From: Aromatoleum petrolei
GTDB lineage: Bacteria; Pseudomonadota; Gammaproteobacteria; Burkholderiales; Rhodocyclaceae
Direction: 5' to 3'
DNA: 64,000 bases
Assembly (NCBI RefSeq): GCF_017894385.1
Contig: NZ_CP059560.1
Span: 310,001-374,000 of the forward strand
Both the position numbers and the translations under genes were made by a program. This document shows positions 28,947-38,350 of the stretch, piece by piece. Each line of letters starts with the position of its first letter. The stretch's first letter is position 1. A model generated the notes under the pieces. That model did no database searches. It worked only from the letters and a program-made list of their open reading frames with translations, and was not told the DNA's origin.

Positions 28947-29368
28947 TGCTTGCCGCGGAGGGATGTCGGCCGCTGTATGTGTCCGGCCTCCTGTACCGTA
29001 ACCGGCGCGACGACTTCGGTGCCCCGCTGGAAGTCCAGTTGCGCTCACGCTGGGACGGCTGCATCGACTTCTTCACGCAGGCGGCAATGAGCGCTTGCGA
29101 CGAGTCGATGGCGCTTGCCGCGCAACAGGCCGCCCTGCGTGACGACAGGAACCGGCGCGTTGCGGACCGGCGTGCCGACTCGGCGAGCCGCAAGCTCGTC
29201 GCCGCTCTCATCGGTACGCCCGTCTTCATCGTCAACCAGGTGAAGCGCCTCCTCGGCGTGTCCTTTCCCGCCGCCAACAATGCCGTCGCCGATTTCGTCG
29301 CCCACGAAGCGATCGCGGTGCTCGATCAGGCGCCGGAACAGGACCGTCGGCCATCATTGAAACTGTGA
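28946..29368 (+). pseudogene. Fic family protein, C-terminal remnant
   Basis: Residues match the C-terminal third of Fic proteins: PLYVSGLLYRNRRDDF, the WDGCIDFF helix and a winged-helix end with VNQVKRLLGVSFPAANNAV. The catalytic HPFxxGNGR loop and everything before it are missing, so it cannot AMPylate. It begins inside the DUF504 stop codon. With the tRNA remnant and terminator just downstream it looks like debris at a recombination site. A second Fic gene starts at 63710. Confidence 0.75.
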
Positions 29369-29553
29369 ACGGGCCCCTGTTTGCTCAGGCCGCAGGGGCT
29401 CCTCGCCGAAACGCGGACAGCACACAGATGAATCAGTGCTCGACGTGCGATGGCTACCGGCGATGCGATGATCGCGACGCAATGCAGGTGCTCAGTGTTG
29501 TCCGCCACCGCGATGATTGCAGATTCGCGAATCCAGTGCGGAACCGTTTAAAG

Positions 29554-29587
29554 AAAAGCGGGCCCGCTCATCGGCGGGCCCGCTTTT
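29554..29587. terminator. strong rho-independent terminator
   Basis: AAAAGCGGGCCCGC (29554-29567) and its exact complement (29574-29587) enclose a 6-base loop TCATCG. The 14-bp stem with A-run and T-run ends can terminate in both directions. On the minus strand it lies about 55 bases after the tRNA remnant, the usual distance for a tRNA gene terminator. Confidence 0.85.
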
Positions 29588-29642
29588 GTAGATCGTTCTA
29601 CAACCACTTTGGATACTGCGATTCGCCAACTACTTGAATATA

Positions 29643-29686
29643 TGGGCGACATACCGGGATCGAACCGGTGACACCTGGAGCCACAA
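29643..29686 (-). tRNA. tRNA 3'-end remnant (T-arm plus acceptor strand)
   Basis: On the minus strand the sequence reads GGTGTCACCGGTTCGATCCCGGTATGTCGCCCA: a perfect 5-bp T-stem ACCGG/CCGGT around the loop TTCGATC, then an acceptor-like strand. There is no matching D-arm, anticodon stem or 5' acceptor strand upstream, so this is only the 3' part. Such fragments mark the end of elements that integrate into tRNA genes. The amino acid cannot be assigned safely. Confidence 0.5.
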
Positions 29687-30093
29687 GACTGGGCCCCAAG
29701 CCTATAAATCAAAGATTTGCGTCACTTTTCTTTCAAAACAAGGTCTCGCCAAACCCAGTAACGGCGCGGAACTACGGCGGAGTTTTGAAAGTCATTGGGC
29801 GCAAATTGGTTGATCCCGATGTCCTGATCGAAGTGGCAGTCACCGTCGGGTGCCCCCAAGTCATCACCGCTCGGCTCGACCGGCGGGAGCAGCCGCACGG
29901 CCGCATCCTCGGCATGATTAGTTGGGTCCTCGATGACACTGTGACGGGAACATCAGTCCCACCACTTGTTTGGCAGGCGCTACGCTCACTCTTCGGCCTT
30001 GGCTTCGAAAGCGACCTCGAAATGACGCTCGCTTTTAAGCCTTCCAGTCGGCGGCCCCACGTCGGATTGAAGTTCAGCAAAGGTAATTGCTGA
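29668..30093 (+). CDS. hypothetical protein of uncertain reality
   Basis: An open frame of 141 codons. Its first part runs across the tRNA remnant and is unlikely to be real. The region from about 29770 onward (GVLKVIGRKLVDPDVLIEVAVTVG to the end) has plausible protein character but no recognised family. No ribosome site or clear start is seen. It may be the 3' end of a gene carried by the element that used the tRNA site. Confidence 0.3.
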   Translation: MTPGATRLGPKPINQRFASLFFQNKVSPNPVTARNYGGVLKVIGRKLVDPDVLIEVAVTVGCPQVITARLDRREQPHGRILGMISWVLDDTVTGTSVPPLVWQALRSLFGLGFESDLEMTLAFKPSSRRPHVGLKFSKGNC

Positions 30094-30282
30094 CATCACG
30101 ACATCACCCACACTGCACTAAGCAAGACGCCGAGAATGACAGAAACCGGACTCTGCCGGCGGTGAGGTAGTACATGGCGATGAAGGGGCACTTGCTGTCA
30201 TAGCCACGGGCGCGCGCTTCGGCGGTTTCGACGTTATCGTTTGTGCGAATTCCCTTTCCAATCCCCGCACGCCACATCAGGA

Positions 30283-31296
30283 TCACCGCATCAACAGCAG
30301 CCCGCCCAGGATCAGCGCGGCCAGGAAGACCGTGTTCGCCGTGAGCATCACGACCGGTCGCCAGCCCAGCGCAGCGAGCTGCTGGAAGGATGTTTTCACC
30401 CCCAGCGCCGCGATCGCCACGACCAGGCACCAGCGCGACAGGCTCGATGCCGCGTCGGTCACCGGCTTGGGGATGAAACCGAGGCTGTTCACGACGACCA
30501 GCACGGCGAAGCCGACGAGGAAGCCGGGCAGCACCGGCGGCTTCTTGCCCGTTGCCGTGCCGTCGCGAAACAGCACCGACACCACCGCCACCACCGGCAG
30601 CAGCATCGCCACGCGGAAGAGCTTCACGAAGACCGCGCCGTCGCCGACTTCGGGCGAGAGGATGTAGCCGGCCGCGACGACCTGGGCGACGTCGTGGATC
30701 GTGCCGCCGAGAAAGACCGCCGCCGCATTCGCATCCAGCCCGAAGGCCTTCACCAGCGACGGATACACCACCATCGCCACCGTCGACAGCGCCGTCACCC
30801 CCACCACCGTGAAGAGCGTGAAGCGCTGGTTCGCCTCGTTCTTCGGCAGCACCGCCGAGATCGCCAGCGCCGCCGACGCCCCGCAGATCGCCACCGCCCC
30901 GCCGGTGAGCACCCCTTCGGTGCCGGGACGGCCGAGCAGGCGCCCGACGAGCGCGCCGAAGAGGATGGTCGCGAGCACCCCGCCCGCCACCATCGCAATC
31001 GACTGCGCCCCGAGGCCCGCCAACTGCTCCGCGGTGATGCGCGCGCCCAGCAGCGCCACACCGAAGCGCAGCACCTGGCGCGAGGCGAACTCGATGCCGC
31101 GGTGGATCTTCTCGCCCTCCGCGGCAAAGTTGAACGCCATGCCGAAGAACAGCGCATACAACAGCTGCGGCCCGCCCTGGTGCTCGGCGACGAAGCTCGC
31201 CGCCAGGGCGATCGTGATCGCCGTCAGCACGCCCGGCCAGAGCTGGGCGACGATCGGAACGTTCAGCATGCTAATCGCTCGTGCCTGGATGCTCAT
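30283..31296 (-). CDS. yeiH: YeiH/UPF0324 family membrane protein (putative sulfate exporter)
   Basis: A 337-residue membrane protein with about ten helices. Conserved segments include GVALLGARIT, CGASAALAISAVLP, FLGGTIHDVAQVVAAGY and a C-terminal GVKTSFQQL. The family is called putative sulfate/sulfonate exporter, with a TauZ-type role known in a few members. Start MSIQARA at 31296 has AGGAA 7 bases upstream, within 15 bases of the RND stop. Position at the end of the RND/DUF1329/DUF1302 group suggests co-expression. Confidence 0.85.
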   Translation of the reverse strand: MSIQARAISMLNVPIVAQLWPGVLTAITIALAASFVAEHQGGPQLLYALFFGMAFNFAAEGEKIHRGIEFASRQVLRFGVALLGARITAEQLAGLGAQSIAMVAGGVLATILFGALVGRLLGRPGTEGVLTGGAVAICGASAALAISAVLPKNEANQRFTLFTVVGVTALSTVAMVVYPSLVKAFGLDANAAAVFLGGTIHDVAQVVAAGYILSPEVGDGAVFVKLFRVAMLLPVVAVVSVLFRDGTATGKKPPVLPGFLVGFAVLVVVNSLGFIPKPVTDAASSLSRWCLVVAIAALGVKTSFQQLAALGWRPVVMLTANTVFLAALILGGLLLMR

Positions 31297-31310
31297 CGAT
31301 TCGTTCCTGC

Positions 31311-33758
31311 TCATGCGGCGAGACTCAGTTCCGGTAGCGTGCCGAAACGCTGGGCGCGAACCGTGTCTTTCAGGAGAAAGTGCGACAGGGCCGGAATCAG
31401 GATCAACGCCCCGACCATGTTCCACACGAACATGAAGGTCAGCAGGATCCCCATGTCGGCCTGGAACTTGATCGGCGACCAGATCCACGTCACCACCCCC
31501 GCCGCGAGCGTCACCCCCACCAGCGCCACCACCTTGCCGGTGAATTGCAGTGCACAGCGGTGCGCCTCCGCCAGGGTCGCATCGGCACGCTGCTGCGCGA
31601 GCTGGATGGAGAGCAGGTAGAGCGCGTAATCGACACCGATCCCCACCCCCAGCGCGATCACCGGCAAGGTGCCGACCTTCACGCCGATCCCCAGCACCAC
31701 CATCAGCGCCTCGCACAGGATGGACGTCACCACCAGCGGCACCACCGCCACCACCACCGCGCGCCAGTTGCGGAAGGTGATGAAGCACAGCACGATCACC
31801 GCCCCATACACGTAGAAGAGCATCGTGCGGTTGGCTTCCTTCACCACGATGTTGGTCGCCGCCTCGATGCCGGCGCTGCCCGCCGCGAGCAGGAACGCTC
31901 GCTCGGGCGAGCTGTGCGCCTCGGCGAAGCCCGCCGCCGCCGCCACCACGCGGTCGAGCGTCTCGGCGCGGTGGTCGGTGAGGTAGGCGATCACCGGCAT
32001 CACCGAGCAGTCGTTGTTGAAGAGGTCGGGGTTGTTCACCGAGGCCTGCTGCGCGCCGTAGTTGAGCACGTCCTGGTTGCGCGCGAGCGTCACCCACTTG
32101 GGGTTGCCCTCGTAGGAGCCGGCGGTGATCTGGCGCACCGCGTCACCGAGGAAGACGGTCGTCTGCACGCCGGGCACCTGCTGCAGGGTCCACGCGAGGC
32201 GGTCGGCCTCGATGAGCGTGTCGTACTTGAGGCAGCCTTCGGCCGCGGTCTTCACGATCACCGCGAACTGGTCACTGGAGAGCGAGTAGTTGGCGGTGAT
32301 GAAGGCGTTGTCGCGGTTGTAGCGCGAGTCGGCGCGCAGCTCGGGCGCGCCCGGTTCGAGGTCGCCGATCTTGAGCTGCAGGCTGACGACGAAGCCCGCC
32401 ACGGTCAGGATGGCCGACACCGCGATCGCGCCGATCGCCCAGCGCCGCTCGGTGAAGCGTTCGAGCCAGGCCCACAGTCCGGTGCTCGCGCTCGATTCGG
32501 CCTTGAGGCTGCGTTGGGCAGCGGTAGCACTGACGCCGGTGTAGGACAGCAGCACCGGCAGCAGGATCAGGTTGGTGAAGATCAGCACCGCCACGCCGAT
32601 GCTCGCCGAGAGGGCGAGCGACTGAATCACGGGGATGTCGATCACCATCAGCACGGCGAAGCCGACCGCATCCGCGACCAGCGCGGTCATGCCGGCGAGG
32701 AAGAGACGACGGAAGGTGAAGCGCGCCGCGATCAGGCGGTGCGTGCCGCGGGCGATGTCCTGCACGATGCCGTTCATCTTCTGCGCGCCGTGCGACACCC
32801 CGATGGCAAAGATCAGGAAGGGCACGAGGATCGAGAACGGATCGAGCGCGAAGCCCAGGCCGGCAATGAGCCCCAACTGCCACACCACCGCCACCACCGA
32901 GCACGCCACCACCAGCGCGGTGCTGCGAGCGCAACGCGTATAGGCGAAGATCACGATGATGGCGATCAGCGCGGCGATCGCGAAGTAGGTCATCACCTGG
33001 CTCACGCCATCGATGAGATCGCCCACGAGCTTGGCGAAGCCGATGATGTGGATGTTGACCGCGGGTGTGGCCTGTCCGCCGCCCTGTTCGAACTTCGTCC
33101 GGATGTTGTCCTCGAGGGTCGCGGACAGCGCGCGGTAGTCGATCGGCGCACCGGTGGCCGGATCCTTGTCGAGCAGCGGCACGAAGATCATGCTCGAGCG
33201 GAAGTCGTTGCCGACGAAGCGCCCGACGATGCCCGCGCGGGCGATGTTGAGCTTCAGGGCTTCGGTGGCCTTCGGCGAGCCGTCGTAGGCGTCGGGCATC
33301 ACCGGGCCGCCCTGGAAGCCTTCCTCGGTCACTTCGGTCCAGCGCACCGAGGGCGTCCACAGCGACTTCACCCACGCGCGGTCCACCCCGGGGGTGAGGA
33401 TCAGCTCATCGTTGATCTTCTTCAGCGTGTCCTGGTAGGCCGGGTCGAAGATGTCGCCTTCGCGGCTGGCCACCACCACGCGCAGCACGTTGCCGAGGCC
33501 ACGCAGTTCATTGCGGTTGTCCAGGTAGTTCTGGATGTAGGGTTGGCTTTGCGGCAGCATGCTTTCGAAACTGGCGTTCAGATGCAGTTTCGTCGCGGCC
33601 ACCAGCGCCAGCGCCACGGTGACGAACGCACACAGCACCATCACCGCGAGGCGGTGGTTGAAGATCATGCGTTCGAGGGCATTGCCCGAGTTGCGATCGA
33701 ACTCGGCAAGGGAGCGCACCACCGGAGCCCGGTCGTGCGAGTCGTGTGCGACGGCCAT
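31311..33758 (-). CDS. RND/MMPL family transporter
   Basis: An 815-residue RND-superfamily protein with two six-helix halves, each led by a helix and a large periplasmic loop (FESMLPQSQPYIQNYLDNRNE; DLEPGAPELRADSRYNRD). It is of the MMPL/SSD type found with DUF1302, DUF1329 and YCF48-like proteins, not a metal or multidrug pump with TolC. These clusters often sit in regions for hydrocarbon, terpenoid or steroid catabolism, where they are thought to move a hydrophobic compound across the envelope. The cargo here is unknown. It is followed by YeiH after 14 bases. Confidence 0.87.
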   Translation of the reverse strand: MAVAHDSHDRAPVVRSLAEFDRNSGNALERMIFNHRLAVMVLCAFVTVALALVAATKLHLNASFESMLPQSQPYIQNYLDNRNELRGLGNVLRVVVASREGDIFDPAYQDTLKKINDELILTPGVDRAWVKSLWTPSVRWTEVTEEGFQGGPVMPDAYDGSPKATEALKLNIARAGIVGRFVGNDFRSSMIFVPLLDKDPATGAPIDYRALSATLEDNIRTKFEQGGGQATPAVNIHIIGFAKLVGDLIDGVSQVMTYFAIAALIAIIVIFAYTRCARSTALVVACSVVAVVWQLGLIAGLGFALDPFSILVPFLIFAIGVSHGAQKMNGIVQDIARGTHRLIAARFTFRRLFLAGMTALVADAVGFAVLMVIDIPVIQSLALSASIGVAVLIFTNLILLPVLLSYTGVSATAAQRSLKAESSASTGLWAWLERFTERRWAIGAIAVSAILTVAGFVVSLQLKIGDLEPGAPELRADSRYNRDNAFITANYSLSSDQFAVIVKTAAEGCLKYDTLIEADRLAWTLQQVPGVQTTVFLGDAVRQITAGSYEGNPKWVTLARNQDVLNYGAQQASVNNPDLFNNDCSVMPVIAYLTDHRAETLDRVVAAAAGFAEAHSSPERAFLLAAGSAGIEAATNIVVKEANRTMLFYVYGAVIVLCFITFRNWRAVVVAVVPLVVTSILCEALMVVLGIGVKVGTLPVIALGVGIGVDYALYLLSIQLAQQRADATLAEAHRCALQFTGKVVALVGVTLAAGVVTWIWSPIKFQADMGILLTFMFVWNMVGALILIPALSHFLLKDTVRAQRFGTLPELSLAA

Positions 33759-33773
33759 CGCGTCGGTCTCCTG

Positions 33774-34820
33774 TTAGCGAAGGGGCTGGACGCGCACGCC
33801 GCGGGCACCCGCGACGACCACCGCATCCGTGCCGAGGGCGTGCACCGCCGAAGCCGGCGTGGCGCGCTCGAGCTTCACGGGCGAGAAACGCTCGCCGCCA
33901 TCCTGGCTCACGAGGATGCGCCCGGCCTGGCTGGCGAGCAGCACGCCGCCCTCGCCCAGCGCGGCGCCGGCCGTGAGCCCCTCCTGCACCCCGGTCTCGA
34001 CCTTGTGCCAGGTGGCGCCGCGGTCGGTGCTGCGGTACGCGTTGCCGCGCAGGCCGAAGACGATGACGGCGGTGTTCGTGCCGGTCACGCCGAAGTAGCT
34101 GCCCGGGTACGGGGTGGCGACGCGCGTAAAGCGTCCGGCCGCCGCGTCGAGGCGCAGCACGAGGCCCTGTTCGCCCACGACATACACGTCGCCGGCGGCG
34201 CCGCGGATGCCGTAGAGGTGCAGCGCCTGCGGGTTGTCGGTGCGATCGAGCCACGGCGTCCAGCGCTTGCCGCCGTCGGTGGTGCGCAGGATCAGGTTGA
34301 AGGCGCCTACGACGAAGCCGGTCTTGTCGTCGGCGAACCACACGTCGAGGAAGGGGTTCTCCGCGCCCTGCGCGGCGAAGCGCTCGGCCTCGGCGATCCA
34401 CGCCGCCTCGCCCTTGGCCTTGTAGTGCGCGAGCATCACTTCGCCCAGCGCCCGGCCGTCGAGCTGCTTGGTCCAGCTCGCACCGGCATCGCTCGTCGCG
34501 AGCACCACGCCGTCGTGACCCACCGCCCAGCCCTGCTGCGGCGTCGGGAAGCTCACCGCGACGAGGTCCGAGCTCACCGGCACCTTCGCCTGGCGCCAGC
34601 TCCGGCCCTGGTCGTCGGAGTACACGACGTGGCCGCGCTGGCCCACGCCGACCACCCGCGACCCCGCCTGCGCAAGGCCGTTGATCAGGCCCTTCGTCGC
34701 CAGCTCGCTCGCCATCGCCGGCACGTCGAGCACGTCCTGGAAGCCCGCGGCGGCGGGGGCCGCGGCCGGCATCAGCAGCGCGAGCGCGAGCGCTGCGCCA
34801 CCGAATCGATGCACATTCAT
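33774..34820 (-). CDS. YCF48-like beta-propeller protein, exported
   Basis: A 348-residue exported protein: signal peptide (ALALALLMPAAAPAAAG), then repeated blades with VYSDDQGRSW, LATSDAGASW, LRTTDGGKRW, YRSTDRGATW and VSQDGGERF. These Asp-box-like motifs mark the YCF48/sialidase-type propeller. GAGGAAAG precedes ATG 34820. It is 15 bases ahead of the RND gene. In this genetic setting it is assumed to be a periplasmic partner of the transporter; it is not a photosystem factor here. Confidence 0.87.
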   Translation of the reverse strand: MNVHRFGGAALALALLMPAAAPAAAGFQDVLDVPAMASELATKGLINGLAQAGSRVVGVGQRGHVVYSDDQGRSWRQAKVPVSSDLVAVSFPTPQQGWAVGHDGVVLATSDAGASWTKQLDGRALGEVMLAHYKAKGEAAWIAEAERFAAQGAENPFLDVWFADDKTGFVVGAFNLILRTTDGGKRWTPWLDRTDNPQALHLYGIRGAAGDVYVVGEQGLVLRLDAAAGRFTRVATPYPGSYFGVTGTNTAVIVFGLRGNAYRSTDRGATWHKVETGVQEGLTAGAALGEGGVLLASQAGRILVSQDGGERFSPVKLERATPASAVHALGTDAVVVAGARGVRVQPLR

Positions 34821-34901
34821 GGTCTCTTTCCTCGGTCGGGGGCGGAAGCGAGGCACGGCCTGCGCCGCACCCCGCTCCCGGGGACGAGATTTATTATGGT
34901 T

Positions 34902-36251
34902 TTAGCGGATGCCCGAGCCGGCGAGCGAGTCGGGTGACCAGTCGCGGTCGGTGAGCGGCTTGGTCTGGCGCATGCCGCCGGTCTCGGCCGCGAAGCCGGT
35001 CAGCGAGTAGATGCCCGCCACGAGGTCGTAGTGGCCGAACATGTCGGTGTAGGGCGCGGGCAGGTCGTAGCTCGGGGCCATGTAGGCGAAGCCCGCACGG
35101 TAGAGCTGGCCGCGTGCATCGTACTGGTCGGAGGCGAGCGCCGCCCACGAGTCCTCGTCGAGGTAGAAGGTGCGCTTGCTATACACGTGGCGCTTGCCTT
35201 CGCGCAGCGTCGCTTCCACCACCCACACGCGGTGCAGTTCCCAGCGCACGAGATCCGGGTTGAGGTGGTTGGGTTTCAGCAGATCGTCCTGCTTCGCCTG
35301 GTACACCGCGGTGTAGGCGTTGTAGGGCACGATCATCTCCTTCTTGCCCACGAGCTTGAAGTCGAAGCGGTCCATCGAGCCGATGAAGATGAAGATGTCG
35401 TCGAAGGTGTTGCCCCCGGCCGTGCCCGGGTTGGGCGTGTCGTGCGAGAGATCGGGGGCGACCTTCACGCGCCGCTGCCCCGGCAGGTAGGTCCATGCGC
35501 GCCGGTCCTTGGTGCCGATGTCGAGCGGATCGACGATCAGGAGCGCCTCGCCCGCGCGCCGTGCCGGGCCGGTGTAGGTGTTCTTGATGCGCCAGTAGGT
35601 CTCGGCCGAGCTCTTCGACGCATCCCAGAAGGGGTACTCCTGCACGTTCACGCCTTCGGTGGCGAGCGTGGTGCGTCCGGCCGCATCGACGTTGAGATTG
35701 CGGTACTTCACTTCGTAGGCCTGGCCGTTGTAGCGCACGAGGTGGTTCCACATCGCTTCATAACCCGTCTTGGGAATCGGGAAGGGGAAGCCCGCGTGCG
35801 CGCCTTCGATCGAGCGCCCGTCGTTGTTGGTCTTGGCGAGCGTGGCCGTCTTGAGCGTGTTGTCGGCGACGAACTTGGGGAAGGCGACGCTGCGGTGCGT
35901 CGGATAGACGTCGACGCGGAAGCTGGGGTACTTCTGCAGCAGCGCCTTGGTGCCTTCGGTGAGCTTGTCGGCGTGCTGCGCCAGGTTCTTGGCGTCGATC
36001 ACGAGGCGCGGCTTCTCGTTGGCGAAGGGGTTGGGGCGGATGCCGTCGCCCGCCTTGAAGCCCGCCGGGGCCGTGGTGAGCCCGCCGGTGTACTCGGGGA
36101 TGGTGCCGTCCTTGTTGCCGGCCTTCTCGGCGCCGACCGCGGTGAGCGTGGTGCCGAGCTTCTTCGCCTCTTCGGGCGTGATCGCGGCCACCGCCGCGCC
36201 GCTCAGGGCCAGCGCGAGTGCGGCCGACAGCAGGGTTTGCGTGAGTCTCAT
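34902..36251 (-). CDS. DUF1329 family outer-membrane-associated protein
   Basis: A 449-residue exported protein of the DUF1329 family. It has a signal peptide (LLSAALALALSGAAVA), an ITPEEAKKLGTTLTAVGAEKAG start, and conserved AWTYLPGQRRVKVAPDLSHD and YNAYTAVYQAKQ segments. The fold is expected to resemble LolA/LolB-type lipid carriers. GGAGGAGG precedes ATG 36251. It lies 14 bases after the DUF1302 gene and belongs to the same transcript. A role in handling a hydrophobic molecule at the outer membrane is inference. Confidence 0.88.
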   Translation of the reverse strand: MRLTQTLLSAALALALSGAAVAAITPEEAKKLGTTLTAVGAEKAGNKDGTIPEYTGGLTTAPAGFKAGDGIRPNPFANEKPRLVIDAKNLAQHADKLTEGTKALLQKYPSFRVDVYPTHRSVAFPKFVADNTLKTATLAKTNNDGRSIEGAHAGFPFPIPKTGYEAMWNHLVRYNGQAYEVKYRNLNVDAAGRTTLATEGVNVQEYPFWDASKSSAETYWRIKNTYTGPARRAGEALLIVDPLDIGTKDRRAWTYLPGQRRVKVAPDLSHDTPNPGTAGGNTFDDIFIFIGSMDRFDFKLVGKKEMIVPYNAYTAVYQAKQDDLLKPNHLNPDLVRWELHRVWVVEATLREGKRHVYSKRTFYLDEDSWAALASDQYDARGQLYRAGFAYMAPSYDLPAPYTDMFGHYDLVAGIYSLTGFAAETGGMRQTKPLTDRDWSPDSLAGSGIR

Positions 36252-36265
36252 GGGGGTCCTCCTCC

Positions 36266-37948
36266 TCAGAAGGTCGTCTTCAGTGTCAGGCTCACGAAGC
36301 CGCGGTCCTGCAGCAGCGTGGTGAAGCCGTTTTGTGTGGTGAGCGCGGTGCCGTTGTCGCGGTACTTGCCGAAGTAGTCGATGTACTTGAGATCGATGCG
36401 GTACTTCTGGAACACGTCCGCCGAGAGCCCGACGCTGTAGTTGCCGTTGCCTTCGTTGCCGCCGAACACCGTCGGGGCGTTGCCCGAGAGGCCCACCGAC
36501 ACCGCCAGCGGCGCCGACAGATCCACCCCGGGCAGCACCTGGTACCAGGTCGGGGTGAAGGCGAGCGCGAGGCCGAAGAAGTCCTTGGTCGTGCAGCCGT
36601 CCCACTTGTCGCGGCCGGCACAGGGGGCGAAGCCGGTGGCGTAGAAGAGGCGTTCGCCGCTACGCACCTTGTCCCATTTGGCCCAGGTGAGCTCGGCCGC
36701 CCAGCTCGCGGCATCGAACGCCGGGGTCTCGGAGACGAGCCCCAGCACGTTCACGAGCCCGTGGAAGGTGTCGCCACGCGGGCCGCTGGTGTCGCCCCGA
36801 TCGGGTAGCCCCGTGGTCGAGATGCCCAGCACCTGCGAGTTGAGCGGGGTGTTGCGGCGGTAGGAGAGTTCGGCGCCGACGCTCACGCCGCCGATGTTCT
36901 TGGCCAGGCTCACGCCGAAGAGGTCGATGTCGTCGGCGTAGATGAGGTTGTAGCGGGAGACGCCCGGGCCGACCCGCGTGAGGAAGGTCTGCGGCAGCTT
37001 GTCGGCGTAGCGGCGGTAGTAGAAGCCGAGCGTGCCGTCGAGCGCTTCGGGCGACCAGCGCAGCGACACGCCGTATTCGCCGGACTGCCTGGGCTCGACC
37101 GGCTTGCCGTTGGCGGCGAAGCCCAGCCCGCGGCTGATGAACTGGCGGTCGGGGCCGTTGAAGGCGAAGTCGACCGGGCCGAGGTAGGTGCCCCCTTCGG
37201 GGTAGCGGTAGGCTTCCCATTCCATGAAGTACTGCGCCGACACCGACAGCGTGTCGGTGAGCTGGGCCTGGCCCGAGAGCTGGTTGAGCGGGCGGAAGAG
37301 TTCCTTCGCTTCGGCGCCGGGGGTCGCGAAACCCTTCTGCAGGTCGAGCGGCATCTGCGCGTAGGAGACGCTGTGCAGCGCGCCGCCGAGGAACAGCGAT
37401 TCACCCCAGAACACCGTGTGACGGCCCGCCTTCAGGCGCACCGGCACGCTCGCGGCGTCGAAGTTGGCGAACACGAAGGCGTCGAGCAGCTCGCCCGAGG
37501 GGCCGGCGTAGTAGCGCTTGGTGTAGCGGCTGTACTCATGGTCCCGGTAGCTCGGAATGGCCGCGAACGGGGCGTTCGGGTTCGATTCGCTCTTGTCGCC
37601 GTAGGCCGCGTCGACCCACGCCGCGCCGCTCACGCGAAAGCCGGTCTTGCCCTGGTACACCACGTCGAGCTCGGACAAGAGGTCGAGGCGGTTGGCCACC
37701 AGATCGCCCCGGTCGAAGCTGTACGTACCCTCGTCGGTGAGCGCCGAGTTGGCAAACTTGCTGTTGCGCGACTCCACCCGCGAGGCGATGTTGTAGCGCA
37801 CGGTGTTGTCCCAACGAACCTGCAGGTCCGCGTTCCCCGTGTCAAGCTCGAACGCCTGCACCGGGCCGCTCATCGCGAGCGTCGCCGCCCAAACTGCCAC
37901 CGCAACGCGGCGGCGCGCGATGATGCCCCCTTTTTTCCTCGTCTCCAT
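36266..37948 (-). CDS. DUF1302 family outer-membrane protein
   Basis: A 560-residue DUF1302 protein. It has a basic start METRKKGGIIARRR, a signal peptide ending GPVQA, then FELDTGNADLQVRWDNTVRYN and many amphipathic strands, ending with an aromatic TLKTTF, the typical barrel terminus. Probably an outer-membrane channel. First gene of the five-gene envelope operon (DUF1302, DUF1329, YCF48-like, RND, YeiH). The promoter should lie between 37949 and about 38100. Confidence 0.87.
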   Translation of the reverse strand: METRKKGGIIARRRVAVAVWAATLAMSGPVQAFELDTGNADLQVRWDNTVRYNIASRVESRNSKFANSALTDEGTYSFDRGDLVANRLDLLSELDVVYQGKTGFRVSGAAWVDAAYGDKSESNPNAPFAAIPSYRDHEYSRYTKRYYAGPSGELLDAFVFANFDAASVPVRLKAGRHTVFWGESLFLGGALHSVSYAQMPLDLQKGFATPGAEAKELFRPLNQLSGQAQLTDTLSVSAQYFMEWEAYRYPEGGTYLGPVDFAFNGPDRQFISRGLGFAANGKPVEPRQSGEYGVSLRWSPEALDGTLGFYYRRYADKLPQTFLTRVGPGVSRYNLIYADDIDLFGVSLAKNIGGVSVGAELSYRRNTPLNSQVLGISTTGLPDRGDTSGPRGDTFHGLVNVLGLVSETPAFDAASWAAELTWAKWDKVRSGERLFYATGFAPCAGRDKWDGCTTKDFFGLALAFTPTWYQVLPGVDLSAPLAVSVGLSGNAPTVFGGNEGNGNYSVGLSADVFQKYRIDLKYIDYFGKYRDNGTALTTQNGFTTLLQDRGFVSLTLKTTF

Positions 37949-38350
37949 CGTCCTCAGCCCCTCTTTTTCTGTTGGCTTGATCAATTTCGCTCGTCCTGCA
38001 CCAGCAGAACGGACGCAATCCATTCTGCGCATCGAGGGCTGCACTTTCACCCCCCTGCGAAGAGTGGTGAAACGTGCCAGGCGAGGTCGCGCGTCTGCGC
38101 GGCGACCTGATTCTTAGCGAAGCAGCTGGGGGAATTGATGCGACGGCCACGATCGATTCATCGCCGGGCGCGCACAATCTTTATTCTTGGAATGAAGGGA
38201 CTAGTCTTTGGTTATAGTCGTAGCTGCGAATCGGCGTTGCGGGACGATGTCCAATGCAAGGGATTCACACGACGCGCCAGGGTACCGCCAGATTACTGCA
38301 TTGCGCGGACGGATCGAAAGGACCTGCACCCAATCGTGGGCCGAACAATC
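37949..38350. promoter_or_regulatory. divergent 400-bp intergenic region
   Basis: It separates the minus-strand envelope operon from the plus-strand c-di-GMP gene and must carry promoters for both. A plausible sigma-70 pair on the plus strand is TTGGAA with TTATAG near 38189-38219, but the spacing is long. The AraC-type GTCAA pair found at other promoters is not present. Confidence 0.35.

Noticed and set aside
29643..29690. Complete tRNA gene, possibly tRNA-His from a GTG near the loop position
   Set aside because: No 5' acceptor, D-arm or pairing anticodon stem can be found; only the T-arm and 3' strand are convincing, and the acceptor does not end in a clean CCA. Kept as a remnant without an amino acid.
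33774..34820. Photosystem II assembly factor
   Set aside because: The YCF48-like propeller name comes from the family only; no photosynthesis gene is present, and the neighbours are envelope proteins.
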